A model generated the notes under the pieces. The model was not told the DNA's origin, ran no database searches, and was given only the letters and a program-made list of their open reading frames with translations. A stretch of DNA of 6,184 bases from assembly GCA_964614375.1 (NCBI GenBank), contig CAZTLI010000337.1, forward strand, positions 1 through 6,184, written 5' to 3'. Positions 1 to 5,636 of the stretch are shown one piece after another. This stretch comes from CAZTLI01 sp964614375 (GTDB lineage Bacteria > Chloroflexota > Anaerolineae > Aggregatilineales > Phototrophicaceae). The stretch's first letter is position 1. The number at the start of each line of letters is the position of its first letter. Position numbers and translations under genes: made by a program.

Positions 1-372
1 GACCGTCCGTTCCGATTCGACCTCTTCTATATCAAATTTGGCGTTCATCATCCGGTCAGATTCGGCTTCAAGGGCGATGCCAATGCGGTCTGCGGGTAAG
101 GTTTCGTGATACATCGTGTAATCCATCGACGTAAACGCATTCCACTGACCACCGTTGCGGTCTATCTCTTTGTCCAGCACACCTGCCGGAAATTTGTCTG
201 TGCCTTTGAACATCATATGTTCGACCCAGTGCGAGACGCCCGTTTTGCCAGTGGGTTCATTGCGACTGCCCACGCGATACGCCACCCAAAAACTGGTGAC
301 GGGAGCGGTGTGGGTCTCTTTCAATAAAACTGTTAATCCATTGCCCAATACAGTCCGTATAACTTCACTCAA
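1..372 (-). CDS. M16 family zinc metallopeptidase (N-terminal part, runs off the left edge)
   Basis: The 124 visible residues match the N-terminal catalytic domain of the M16 (pitrilysin, mitochondrial processing peptidase-like, COG0612) family. The inverted zinc motif HxxEH is at residues 48-52 (HWVEH), followed by MMFKGT as in most bacterial members. The opening strand (VLGNGLTVLLKE) and the YRVGSRNE segment are also typical. The family's third zinc ligand is a Glu about 76 residues after the second His; it would lie near residue 128, four residues past the window edge, so it cannot be checked. The start is a TTG at 372-370: an in-frame TGA lies two codons upstream, and GGAG (384-381) sits 8 nt before it. 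Such enzymes degrade or process peptides, and the substrate cannot be told from this fragment. The gene has its own promoter and is separated from ugd upstream by a terminator. Confidence 0.9.
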   Translation of the reverse strand, partial: MSEVIRTVLGNGLTVLLKETHTAPVTSFWVAYRVGSRNEPTGKTGVSHWVEHMMFKGTDKFPAGVLDKEIDRNGGQWNAFTSMDYTMYHETLPADRIGIALEAESDRMMNAKFDIEEVESERTV

Positions 373-441
373 CGGTCAGACTCCAATACTTAATTAACAT
401 GCTCGCAGAACCCGCAGTGTAAAAGGAATTTTAGATGTCGC

Positions 442-470
442 ATTATAGGACAATCCAGAGGCGACTTCAA
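442..470 (-). promoter_or_regulatory. Sigma-70-type promoter of the M16 peptidase gene
   Basis: On the minus strand, TTGAAG (470-465, four of six consensus bases) is followed after exactly 17 bp by a perfect TATAAT (447-442). Transcription would begin near 435 and give a leader of about 60 nt before the TTG start at 372. The promoter lies after the ugd terminator, so the peptidase gene appears to be an independent transcription unit. Confidence 0.75.
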
Positions 471-587
471 CTACAGTGACCAATTTTCTAATGCTATGTT
501 ATTGTGAAGCGGCAAAAGCAGCGATGGATGCCATCGTCCTGTGTGACGCATTCGACGTCGCAATCCTGGTCACAAAGTCAGCGATGC

Positions 588-622
588 AAAAAAACAGAGG
601 CACACGGTGGTGTACCTCTGTT
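588..622 (-). terminator. Intrinsic terminator downstream of ugd
   Basis: Read on the minus strand, AACAGAGG (622-615) pairs with CCTCTGTT (600-593). The stem continues inward through one G-U wobble and four further pairs (ACAC with GTGT), giving about 13 bp around a CACC tetraloop. A run of seven T follows (594-588). The G-U pair is an A-C mismatch on the plus strand, so the element fits minus-strand termination. It starts 25 nt after the ugd stop codon. Confidence 0.9.
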
Positions 623-646
623 GAGGATGCGGAAAGGTAAAAGTGG

Positions 647-1987
647 TTACACCGCTTCGGTCTCTTCGTCGTAGACGATGCCCTCACCGTTATAACCGCG
701 CCCCACACCGCGATAGACAAAGCCCAGTTCGCGCATGTCTTCAGGGGCGTACATATTGCGTCCATCGACCAGAATCGGCTGCTTCATGCTCTTGAGGACG
801 CGCGCCATATCCAACTGCTTGAATTCATTCCAGGGGGTGAGAATGGCGAGTGCATCAGCGCCTTCAGCCACTTCGTAGGGGTCGCCACAGAGTTGAATAC
901 CGCGCACCTCTTTGCCCGCGTTTTCCATCGCCACCGGGTCATATGCTTTCACCGTTGCGCCCTGATTGAGCAAATAGCGGGCGACGGTCAGCGAGGGTGA
1001 TTCGCGCACATCGTCGGTATTTTCTTTGAAGGCCAATCCGAGCAGGCCGACGGTCTTGCCCTCAACGCCATCGAGCATATCGCGCAGCTTGAGGATGATG
1101 TGTTTGCGCTGGAAGTCGTTGATTTCCATCACAGCGTTAAGGAGCTGTGGGTGCATCCCGTGAGTTTGCGCCATGTACGCCAGTGCTTTCACGTCTTTGG
1201 GGAAGCACGACCCGCCATACCCCACGCCTGCTTTCAAGAAATGCGGCCCGATGCGCTTATCAATGCCCATGCCGCGCGCCACTTCTTCGACATCCGCGCC
1301 GAGCCGTTCACAGATGATGCTGATTTCGTTGATGAAACTGATGCGCGTAGCGAGGAACGCATTAGACGCATACTTAATCATCTCGGCGGTACGCAAATCG
1401 GTGATGACGGTGGTCGCATTGAGCGGTTCATACAATTCGGCGACAGCTTCGGCAGCTTCGCGATTGGTCGAACCGAAAACCGCGCGATCAGGGTTGAGGA
1501 AGTCGGCGATTGCCGCGCCCTCCCGCAAAAATTCCGGGCAGCTCACGACAGAAAAGTCAATCGGGGTGGGCTGGGCTTTGCGGACGATTTCCGTCACCCA
1601 GTCGCCTGTCCCGACAGGCACAGTGGATTTATTGATGATGATAAGCGGATGATCCATTGCTTTGGCGATGGTCTGTGCGGCAGAACGCACATATTTCAAA
1701 TCGGCCTCGCCATCGACACCTTCCGGCGTACCGACGCAGATAAACACATATTTTGCGCCTTGCAACCCTTCTTCATAGGATGTGGTGAAGCTCAGTCGTC
1801 CGGCTTTCACATTCCGCTCGACCAATTCCGACAAACCGGGTTCATAGATGGGCAAAATGCCCTTTTTGAGATTTTCGATTTTGGTTTCGTCAATATCGAC
1901 GGTGACGACCCGGTTACCCAGATCGGCGAAACAGGTGCCGGTGACAAGACCCACATAACCTGAACCAATGACGCAGATGCTTTTCAT
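647..1987 (-). CDS. ugd: UDP-glucose 6-dehydrogenase
   Basis: This cytoplasmic enzyme oxidises UDP-glucose to UDP-glucuronate with two NAD+, supplying precursors for capsule, exopolysaccharide or glycolipid sugars. The 446-residue protein is of normal family length. The N-terminal Rossmann motif GSGYVG is at 8-13. Residues equivalent to known catalytic positions are present: Thr122, Glu152 and Glu156 in CPEFLRE, Lys205 and Asn209 in IKYASNA, and the nucleophile Cys261 in GGSCFPKD with Asp265. The C-terminal UDP-binding domain begins near 311 (GLLGLAFKENTDDVRESP). The GGSCFPKD signature favours UDP-glucose dehydrogenase over the related UDP-ManNAc dehydrogenases. The ATG at 1987 has AGAGG (1998-1994) 6 nt upstream. 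No glycosyltransferase or polysaccharide gene is adjacent, so the end product is unknown. The strong terminator after it suggests it ends its own transcript. Confidence 0.97.
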   Translation of the reverse strand: MKSICVIGSGYVGLVTGTCFADLGNRVVTVDIDETKIENLKKGILPIYEPGLSELVERNVKAGRLSFTTSYEEGLQGAKYVFICVGTPEGVDGEADLKYVRSAAQTIAKAMDHPLIIINKSTVPVGTGDWVTEIVRKAQPTPIDFSVVSCPEFLREGAAIADFLNPDRAVFGSTNREAAEAVAELYEPLNATTVITDLRTAEMIKYASNAFLATRISFINEISIICERLGADVEEVARGMGIDKRIGPHFLKAGVGYGGSCFPKDVKALAYMAQTHGMHPQLLNAVMEINDFQRKHIILKLRDMLDGVEGKTVGLLGLAFKENTDDVRESPSLTVARYLLNQGATVKAYDPVAMENAGKEVRGIQLCGDPYEVAEGADALAILTPWNEFKQLDMARVLKSMKQPILVDGRNMYAPEDMRELGFVYRGVGRGYNGEGIVYDEETEAV

Positions 1988-2077
1988 GGATTTCCTCTTT
2001 ACTTACGTGCTTGCTACGCCGGGAGGCCGTGTAGTAGTCGATTGAATGGCGCAGCGACGGCCTATGAAAACGGAATA

Positions 2078-2083
2078 AGTGTA
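2078..2083 (-). promoter_or_regulatory. Possible extended -10 element for ugd
   Basis: On the minus strand TG-G-TACACT lies about 90 nt upstream of the ugd start. It matches an extended -10 element, with four of six bases in the hexamer, but no convincing -35 sits 16-18 bp before it. A TATAAA at 2108-2103 is an alternative with an equally poor -35. The 202-nt gap between the acetyltransferase gene and ugd (1988-2189) shows no other clear signal and no U-tract terminator. Confidence 0.25.
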
Positions 2084-2189
2084 CCACACGGATATATGTT
2101 CTTTTATAGGCGGTTTTGCCTTACGACAGGCTAACTTTTACCCGAAAATAACCCTACAAGAATTTTTCATAAACCATAACCTGGGGGCT

Positions 2190-2606
2190 TTATTGGATGT
2201 GTTTGTAGTAGAATTTCACATCAGCATCGTCTATGAGACCGGACAGGTCACCGCTATAGGTGAAATCCAGGCGTTCGTAGCGCGCGTTTCCCGCCACATC
2301 ATCGACTGGCACACAGGCGAACAGGCGGTCATCGGGGCACGTTTTTAGCAGGTAGTTCACCAGGGCCATATCGACAGCATGTGCAGCATAGTCGGGATGA
2401 ATGGCGATGCGATGGATGAACCAGCGGTCAAACAGCGCGGGATAGGCCAGCGCGTAACCACAATAGACTGCCCCTTGCCGTGCAATCCAACAATGCCGCT
2501 TGCGAATAGCGGTCACAAGGTCTATAGCCGTACCTGCAATCAGCATCCGATGCAGCGATAGGACTGCCTCAAGGTCATCTTCCGTCGCGCGTTCAACAAT
2601 GAACAT
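2190..2606 (-). CDS. GNAT-fold acetyltransferase-like protein
   Basis: The 138-residue protein has the layout of a GNAT N-acetyltransferase. It opens with FIVERATEDDLEAVLSLHR, the usual first strand and helix. A central strand follows (CGYALAY, 49-55), then FIHRIAIHPDY leading into the long motif-A helix (to about 87), then an N-x-x-x-Y/F region (Asn107 to Phe115) and a C-terminal FYYK. The substrate cannot be predicted. The acetyl-CoA P-loop, usually R/Q-x-x-G-x-G/A, reads AAHAVD at 74-79, so binding may be altered or lost. I chose the ATG at 2606 because the fold begins there and it lies 10 nt after the stop codon of the membrane protein gene, which allows translational coupling. No Shine-Dalgarno is visible. 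A GTG at 2672 or an ATG at 2648 would add an N-terminal tail overlapping the upstream gene. Confidence 0.75.
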   Translation of the reverse strand: MFIVERATEDDLEAVLSLHRMLIAGTAIDLVTAIRKRHCWIARQGAVYCGYALAYPALFDRWFIHRIAIHPDYAAHAVDMALVNYLLKTCPDDRLFACVPVDDVAGNARYERLDFTYSGDLSGLIDDADVKFYYKHIQ

Positions 2607-2616
2607 AAAATACGGC

Positions 2617-3153
2617 TTATGCCACTTCCGGCGCTGGCGACTCGGCATAAGGTGCGGGTTGTGATGTGTCACCCCCGCCCATACTCATCATGACGACAAT
2701 GGCAGCGCCCAGCACCAACCCAATGAAGAACATATCCACGTCAGCAAATTCTTGAATGATATAGTCGGGATAACGCCAGATGATTCCGCGTGTGAACAAC
2801 CACGCGCCGCTTTCGTCCCACACCTGCTGCCCATGTACGGAGATGATATGCTGGCTGAAGATATGATAGAACAGGAGATATTTGCCAAACAACAGGCCGA
2901 GAATAGTCGTCCCCACACAAATGAGTTGATAGGGCAGCGTGCGTTGTTTGCTCGAAGCCAGTAACACACCAATCGTTGCACATATCCCCACCACTATCGA
3001 GAAAATGCTCGTCGGGAAGTCGGCTGTAATCGCGATACCCGTCCACAGCGCGCCACCCAACATCCCCCCGATAAGGCCGCCGATAAACCCTTGCAAGAGC
3101 AGTCGCGCCCGATGAAAACCTGTTCGTTCGCTGGTTTGAGATGAATTCGCCAT
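2617..3153 (-). CDS. Four-helix membrane protein of unknown function with a glycine zipper
   Basis: I do not recognise a family. The 178-residue protein has four likely membrane helices: about 18-43, 50-67, 73-97 and 141-158. Helix 1 carries glycines at 22, 26, 30 and 34, with others at 25, 29 and 33, which is a GxxxG glycine zipper of the kind that packs helices tightly. Between helices 3 and 4 lies a loop of about 40 residues rich in aromatic and charged residues (VWDESGAW, WRYPDY). The C-terminus is a short Pro/Ala/Glu tail without hydrophobic character. The ATG at 3153 is preceded by GGGGAG 5 nt upstream and by a promoter whose start site is near 3181, so the reading frame upstream to 3243 is unlikely to be translated. 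The acetyltransferase gene follows 10 nt after the stop, suggesting a two-gene operon. Confidence 0.8.
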   Translation of the reverse strand: MANSSQTSERTGFHRARLLLQGFIGGLIGGMLGGALWTGIAITADFPTSIFSIVVGICATIGVLLASSKQRTLPYQLICVGTTILGLLFGKYLLFYHIFSQHIISVHGQQVWDESGAWLFTRGIIWRYPDYIIQEFADVDMFFIGLVLGAAIVVMMSMGGGDTSQPAPYAESPAPEVA

Positions 3154-3187
3154 CACATCTCCCCTCACTTTGGCAAACACCTGCTGG

Positions 3188-3216
3188 ATTATGCAAAGCG
3201 ATTGCTGAATTAGCAA
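3188..3216 (-). promoter_or_regulatory. Promoter of the membrane protein / acetyltransferase pair
   Basis: On the minus strand, TTGCTA (3216-3211) and CATAAT (3193-3188, five of six bases) are separated by exactly 17 bp. Transcription would start near 3181, leaving a leader of about 28 nt that carries the GGGGAG ribosome site before the ATG at 3153. The promoter sits just after the stop codon of the preceding gene (3245-3243). Confidence 0.6.
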
Positions 3217-3242
3217 GACAGGGATTTGACGCCAACCGCGCA

Positions 3243-3500
3243 CTAGGCATACTCAGCCAGTGTCCTATCCAGTTTCCGGCGTAAGTCATCTGTATCGGTA
3301 TATACGATAGTCACATCTGCCAGACCACCCATCGTCGTTGCGTGTTCTGCATCAGCATGGCGCACATAGAGGACGGGCTTTTGCAACGCAGTGGTATAAC
3401 CCACTTCAATACCGATATATCCTGATGGCGAAAACTGACCGAGATAAAAGCCATTTTGCTCATGGTGTCGCCTTTGTGGGTGTGTGTGATTAATCATCAT
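3243..3500 (-). CDS. Short protein resembling the C-terminal half of a nucleoside 2-deoxyribosyltransferase; probably 5'-truncated
   Basis: The 85-residue product contains SGYIGIEVGYTTALQKPVLY (26-45), followed by GGLADVTIVYTDTDDL (58-73). This resembles the second half of nucleoside 2-deoxyribosyltransferase-like Rossmannoid proteins (PF05014-type), in which the Glu of the G-x-x-x-E-x-G-Y segment, here Glu32, is the catalytic nucleophile. The family's first half, with the opening strand and substrate loop, is missing. In its place is a short His/Arg-rich stretch (residues 4-16). A stop codon lies two codons before the alternative TTG start at 3521, and the DNA further upstream is promoter and operator sequence. 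No convincing ribosome site precedes the ATG at 3500 or 3497. It may be a decayed remnant or a small standalone protein. The family assignment is from residue pattern only. Confidence 0.5.
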   Translation of the reverse strand: MMINHTHPQRRHHEQNGFYLGQFSPSGYIGIEVGYTTALQKPVLYVRHADAEHATTMGGLADVTIVYTDTDDLRRKLDRTLAEYA

Positions 3501-3537
3501 CGTATCACGCCCGATTGCCAAATCTTAACACACACTG

Positions 3538-3569
3538 ATGTATACAAAATTGCCAGCTATTGTATACAT
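3538..3569. promoter_or_regulatory. Upstream operator pair: two inverted copies of ATGTATACAA
   Basis: ATGTATACAA at 3538-3547 and its exact reverse complement TTGTATACAT at 3560-3569 are separated by 12 bp. Each contains the 8-bp palindrome TGTATACA. The centres are 22 bp apart, about two helical turns, so two dimers would bind the same face. Such short palindromes with GT and AC half-sites suit GntR-family regulators, and one is encoded at 4885-5619. The pair lies about 100-130 bp upstream of the vanA-like start and just upstream of the divergent minus-strand gene. Confidence 0.6.
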
Positions 3570-3613
3570 TCCAGCGGATTTTCAGGGCGTATAAGCCAGT
3601 TTTGCTGCAATTT

Positions 3614-3642
3614 TTGACAATAATGTATACACTGCGTATACT
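3614..3642 (+). promoter_or_regulatory. Strong sigma-70-type promoter of the vanA-like gene
   Basis: A perfect TTGACA (3614-3619) is followed after exactly 17 bp by TATACT (3637-3642, five of six bases). Transcription would begin near 3649 and give a leader of about 22 nt. GGAG at 3659-3662 lies 8 nt before the ATG at 3671. The near-consensus strength implies that the gene needs a repressor or is highly expressed. GTATAC palindromes fill the spacer and the -10. Confidence 0.88.
3623..3642. promoter_or_regulatory. Promoter-embedded operator: two GTATAC palindromes one helical turn apart
   Basis: ATGTATACAC (3623-3632) lies inside the promoter spacer, and GTATAC (3636-3641) overlaps the -10 hexamer. 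Their centres are 11 bp apart. Protein bound here would block RNA polymerase, the classic position for repression. The first copy is 63 bp from the nearer upstream site, about six helical turns, which would permit looping or cooperative binding. Confidence 0.6.
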
Positions 3643-3670
3643 CAATATAAAATAGCCCGGAGATTATTTT

Positions 3671-4744
3671 ATGGACACTGCCACCTTTGATCGCAAGCAG
3701 CCATTTCCCATGAATGCGTGGTATGCCGTCGCATGGGACAGCGAAGTCAAGAAAAATAGCTTACTCCCCCGCACAATTTGCGGACGCCCCCTCGTGATGT
3801 ACCGCCAAGCCAATGGCAAGGCCGTCGCGCTGGAAGACGCCTGCTGGCATCGGCTGCTGCCATTGTCTAAGGGCTGGCTTGATGGCGAAGAATTGGTGTG
3901 TGGGTATCACGGGCTGGTCTACAATCCTGATGGGCGTTGCGTCCACATGCCCTCGCAAGAGACGATTAATCCAGCGGCGTGGGTACGCAGCTATCCGATT
4001 GTCGAGCGCCATCGCTTCATCTGGGTATGGATGGGCGACCCCGCGCTGGCAAATCCCGCTAAAGTGCCCGATTTACACTGGAATGACGACCCGGAATGGG
4101 CCGGCGATGGCAAAATGATTCACCTGCAATGTGATTATCGTCTCGTGGTCGATAATTTGATGGATTTGACTCATGAAACATTTGTCCATTCCAGCAGCAT
4201 CGGCAATCGCGCCGTCGCCGAAGCGCCCTTCGCTGTCACCCATACGGAAGCTACGGTCACGGTTACCCGTTGGATGCTGGACATCGAGCCACCCCCCTTC
4301 TGGCGGGCACAGTTGGGTAAACCGGGCACTGTAGACCGCTGGCAAATCATCAACTTTGAAGCCCCTTGCACCATCGCGATTGATGTGGGTGTTGCGCCAG
4401 CAGGCACAGGCGCGCCAGACGGTGACCGTTCGCAAGGCGTGAATGGGTATGTGCTGAATACCATCACACCAGAAACAACGGGTAGCTGCCATTACTTCTG
4501 GGCATTTTGCCGCAATTATCGCCTGCGTGAACAGCGCCTGACAACAGAACTACGCGAAGGCGTCACCCGCATTTTCGCAGAAGATGAGGTCGTGCTGGAA
4601 GCGCAGCAGCGGGCGATGGAAGCCAATCCCGGACGCGAATTCTATAATCTGAACATTGATGCCGGGGCGATGTGGGCGCGCCGCCTCATTGACCAGATGC
4701 TGGCGAAAGAGGGTCGTCTGGATACGGTGGAAGCGGTTCAGTAG
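3671..4744 (+). CDS. vanA: VanA-like Rieske non-heme iron oxygenase (aromatic O-demethylase, oxygenase component)
   Basis: This is the terminal oxygenase of a two-component aromatic O-demethylase. VanA converts vanillate to protocatechuate and formaldehyde using O2 and electrons from VanB. The 357 residues match the family length. The Rieske 2Fe-2S ligands are Cys58 and His60 (CWH) and Cys77 and His80 (CGYH). The mononuclear iron site lies in DNLMDLTHETFVH (161-173), with His168, His173 and the bridging Asp165; the third ligand is probably Asp305 (FAEDE). PPPFWR (207-212), VDRWQI (221-226) and LNIDAG (327-332) also recall VanA. CWHRLLPL instead of CPHRGAPL at the Rieske site is a recognisable variant within the group. 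The substrate could instead be another methoxylated or sulfonated aromatic acid. The start at 3671 has a GGAG site and a strong promoter. A regulator and a VanB-like reductase follow on the same strand. Confidence 0.88.
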   Translation: MDTATFDRKQPFPMNAWYAVAWDSEVKKNSLLPRTICGRPLVMYRQANGKAVALEDACWHRLLPLSKGWLDGEELVCGYHGLVYNPDGRCVHMPSQETINPAAWVRSYPIVERHRFIWVWMGDPALANPAKVPDLHWNDDPEWAGDGKMIHLQCDYRLVVDNLMDLTHETFVHSSSIGNRAVAEAPFAVTHTEATVTVTRWMLDIEPPPFWRAQLGKPGTVDRWQIINFEAPCTIAIDVGVAPAGTGAPDGDRSQGVNGYVLNTITPETTGSCHYFWAFCRNYRLREQRLTTELREGVTRIFAEDEVVLEAQQRAMEANPGREFYNLNIDAGAMWARRLIDQMLAKEGRLDTVEAVQ

Positions 4745-4766
4745 GGACAAGCCGCTGTGATTGTCC
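4745..4766 (+). other. Hairpin immediately after the vanA-like stop codon
   Basis: GGACAA (4745-4750) and TTGTCC (4761-4766) form a perfect 6-bp stem around a 10-nt loop, starting directly after the TAG stop. No T run follows, so it is not a standard intrinsic terminator. It could protect the 3' end of the oxygenase message or cause partial termination. The rest of the 140-nt gap before the regulator (4767-4884) holds only weak promoter-like matches, for example TATCAT at 4831 and TG-C-TAAACT at 4836-4844, neither with a good -35. Confidence 0.4.
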
Positions 4767-4884
4767 AGATACGCTGCGTTCGGTGTGACTCTGTGGTTCG
4801 GTTCTTAGTCAGCAGTCCCTGTCGCCGCGTTATCATGCTAAACTCTGTACATCATTGTGTCTCTTTATGTAAACGGATATTGCT

Positions 4885-5619
4885 ATGTCACAATCCCAAA
4901 CCGTCAAGACGCTGATTCATCTGCGCGAATTGATATTGAATGGAGAATTATCGCCGGGTGAACGTCTTTTAGAAGTGGCGCTGGTCGAGCGATTGGCAGT
5001 CTCGCGCACACCGATTCGGGCGGCGCTGGTCAAACTGTCCGAAGAAGGCTTGCTTGAACAACTGCCCGGTGGCGGTTATATGGTGCGGGAATTCACCGAG
5101 CGCGATATTGACGACGCCGTACAAATGCGCGGCATTATCGAAGGCATGGCGGCACGTCTCGCGGCGGAACGCGGTGTCACTGAATTGGCATTGAGTCCAC
5201 TGAAGACCTGTGTCGCGCGCATCGACGATTTACTGGACAATCCCAACCTGACCAGTGAAGACATCGCTACCTATCTCGAATTGAATGACCTGTTCCATCG
5301 CCAATTGATTGCCCTGGCGGAGAGTTTCGTCGTCGAGCGAATGCTGGAACACATCATCACGCTGCCTTTCGCCTCGCCCAATGCTTTTGTCATCGCCAGT
5401 TCAGAAATCGCCCAATCGTGGAAAGTATTCTTCGTCGCGCAGGAGCAGCACCGCGCGATTGTTGAGGCTGTTCAAAAGCGTGAAGGGATGCGGGCAGAAA
5501 TGCTGGCGCGCGAACATTCGCTGCTGTCGCTGCGGCCTTTGCGAACGGCGCTCAAGGCCGATGGCGCGCTGGACACTGTACCGGGTTTTAAGCTCATTTC
5601 GAATATGAACACGCCCTAG
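4885..5619 (+). CDS. GntR-family transcriptional regulator, FCD (FadR/VanR) subfamily
   Basis: The 244-residue protein has an N-terminal winged helix (about 1-69, with LSPGERLLEVALVERLAVSRTPIRAAL and the wing GGGYMV) and an all-helical FCD ligand domain (about 75-215). The FCD metal site can be read as Asp135 and His138 (NDLFH), His189 (EQHRAIV) and His211 (REHSLL), so a metal-dependent carboxylate effector is likely. FCD regulators named VanR repress vanAB in several proteobacteria and are relieved by vanillate; by analogy this one probably controls the flanking genes. The TGTATACA palindromes at 3538-3642 are its best candidate sites. No copy lies in front of its own gene, only TGTACA at 4846-4851. 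The ATG at 4885 has only a weak ribosome site. The VanB-like gene follows after 17 nt, so these two are probably co-transcribed. Confidence 0.92.
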   Translation: MSQSQTVKTLIHLRELILNGELSPGERLLEVALVERLAVSRTPIRAALVKLSEEGLLEQLPGGGYMVREFTERDIDDAVQMRGIIEGMAARLAAERGVTELALSPLKTCVARIDDLLDNPNLTSEDIATYLELNDLFHRQLIALAESFVVERMLEHIITLPFASPNAFVIASSEIAQSWKVFFVAQEQHRAIVEAVQKREGMRAEMLAREHSLLSLRPLRTALKADGALDTVPGFKLISNMNTP

Positions 5620-5636
5620 CACAGGGGTAGAGCACG

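Noticed and set aside
542..574. Inverted repeat TGTGAC / GTCACA with 21 nt between
   Set aside because: The arms resemble a CRP-like half-site, but the gap is too wide for an operator and too long for a stable 6-bp hairpin; likely chance.
499..765. Minus-strand frame of 88 codons crossing the ugd 3' end
   Set aside because: It overlaps the ugd coding region in another frame and runs through the clear terminator hairpin; no family pattern.
1100..1963. Long plus-strand reading frame of 287 codons opposite ugd
   Set aside because: It lies wholly within the certain ugd gene on the other strand, has composition typical of an antisense frame (rich in His, Arg, Phe and Asp), and matches no recognisable fold.
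2079..2348. Plus-strand frame of 89 codons near the acetyltransferase gene end
   Set aside because: Mostly antisense to the acetyltransferase gene, with no ribosome site and no recognisable motif.
3154..3243. N-terminal extension of the membrane protein by 30 residues from a GTG at 3243
   Set aside because: The promoter at 3188-3216 lies inside this stretch and a strong ribosome site precedes the ATG at 3153.
2741..3289. Minus-strand frame of 182 codons across the membrane protein gene
   Set aside because: The other frame here gives clean transmembrane helices, a good ribosome site and a promoter; this one has no coherent features.
3297..3304. GTATATAC, similar to HutC-type GntR boxes
   Set aside because: Lies inside a coding region, is not repeated, and the regulator here is of the FCD type.
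4073..4492. Minus-strand frames opposite the vanA-like gene
   Set aside because: Shadows of a gene whose iron-site residues are all in place on the plus strand.
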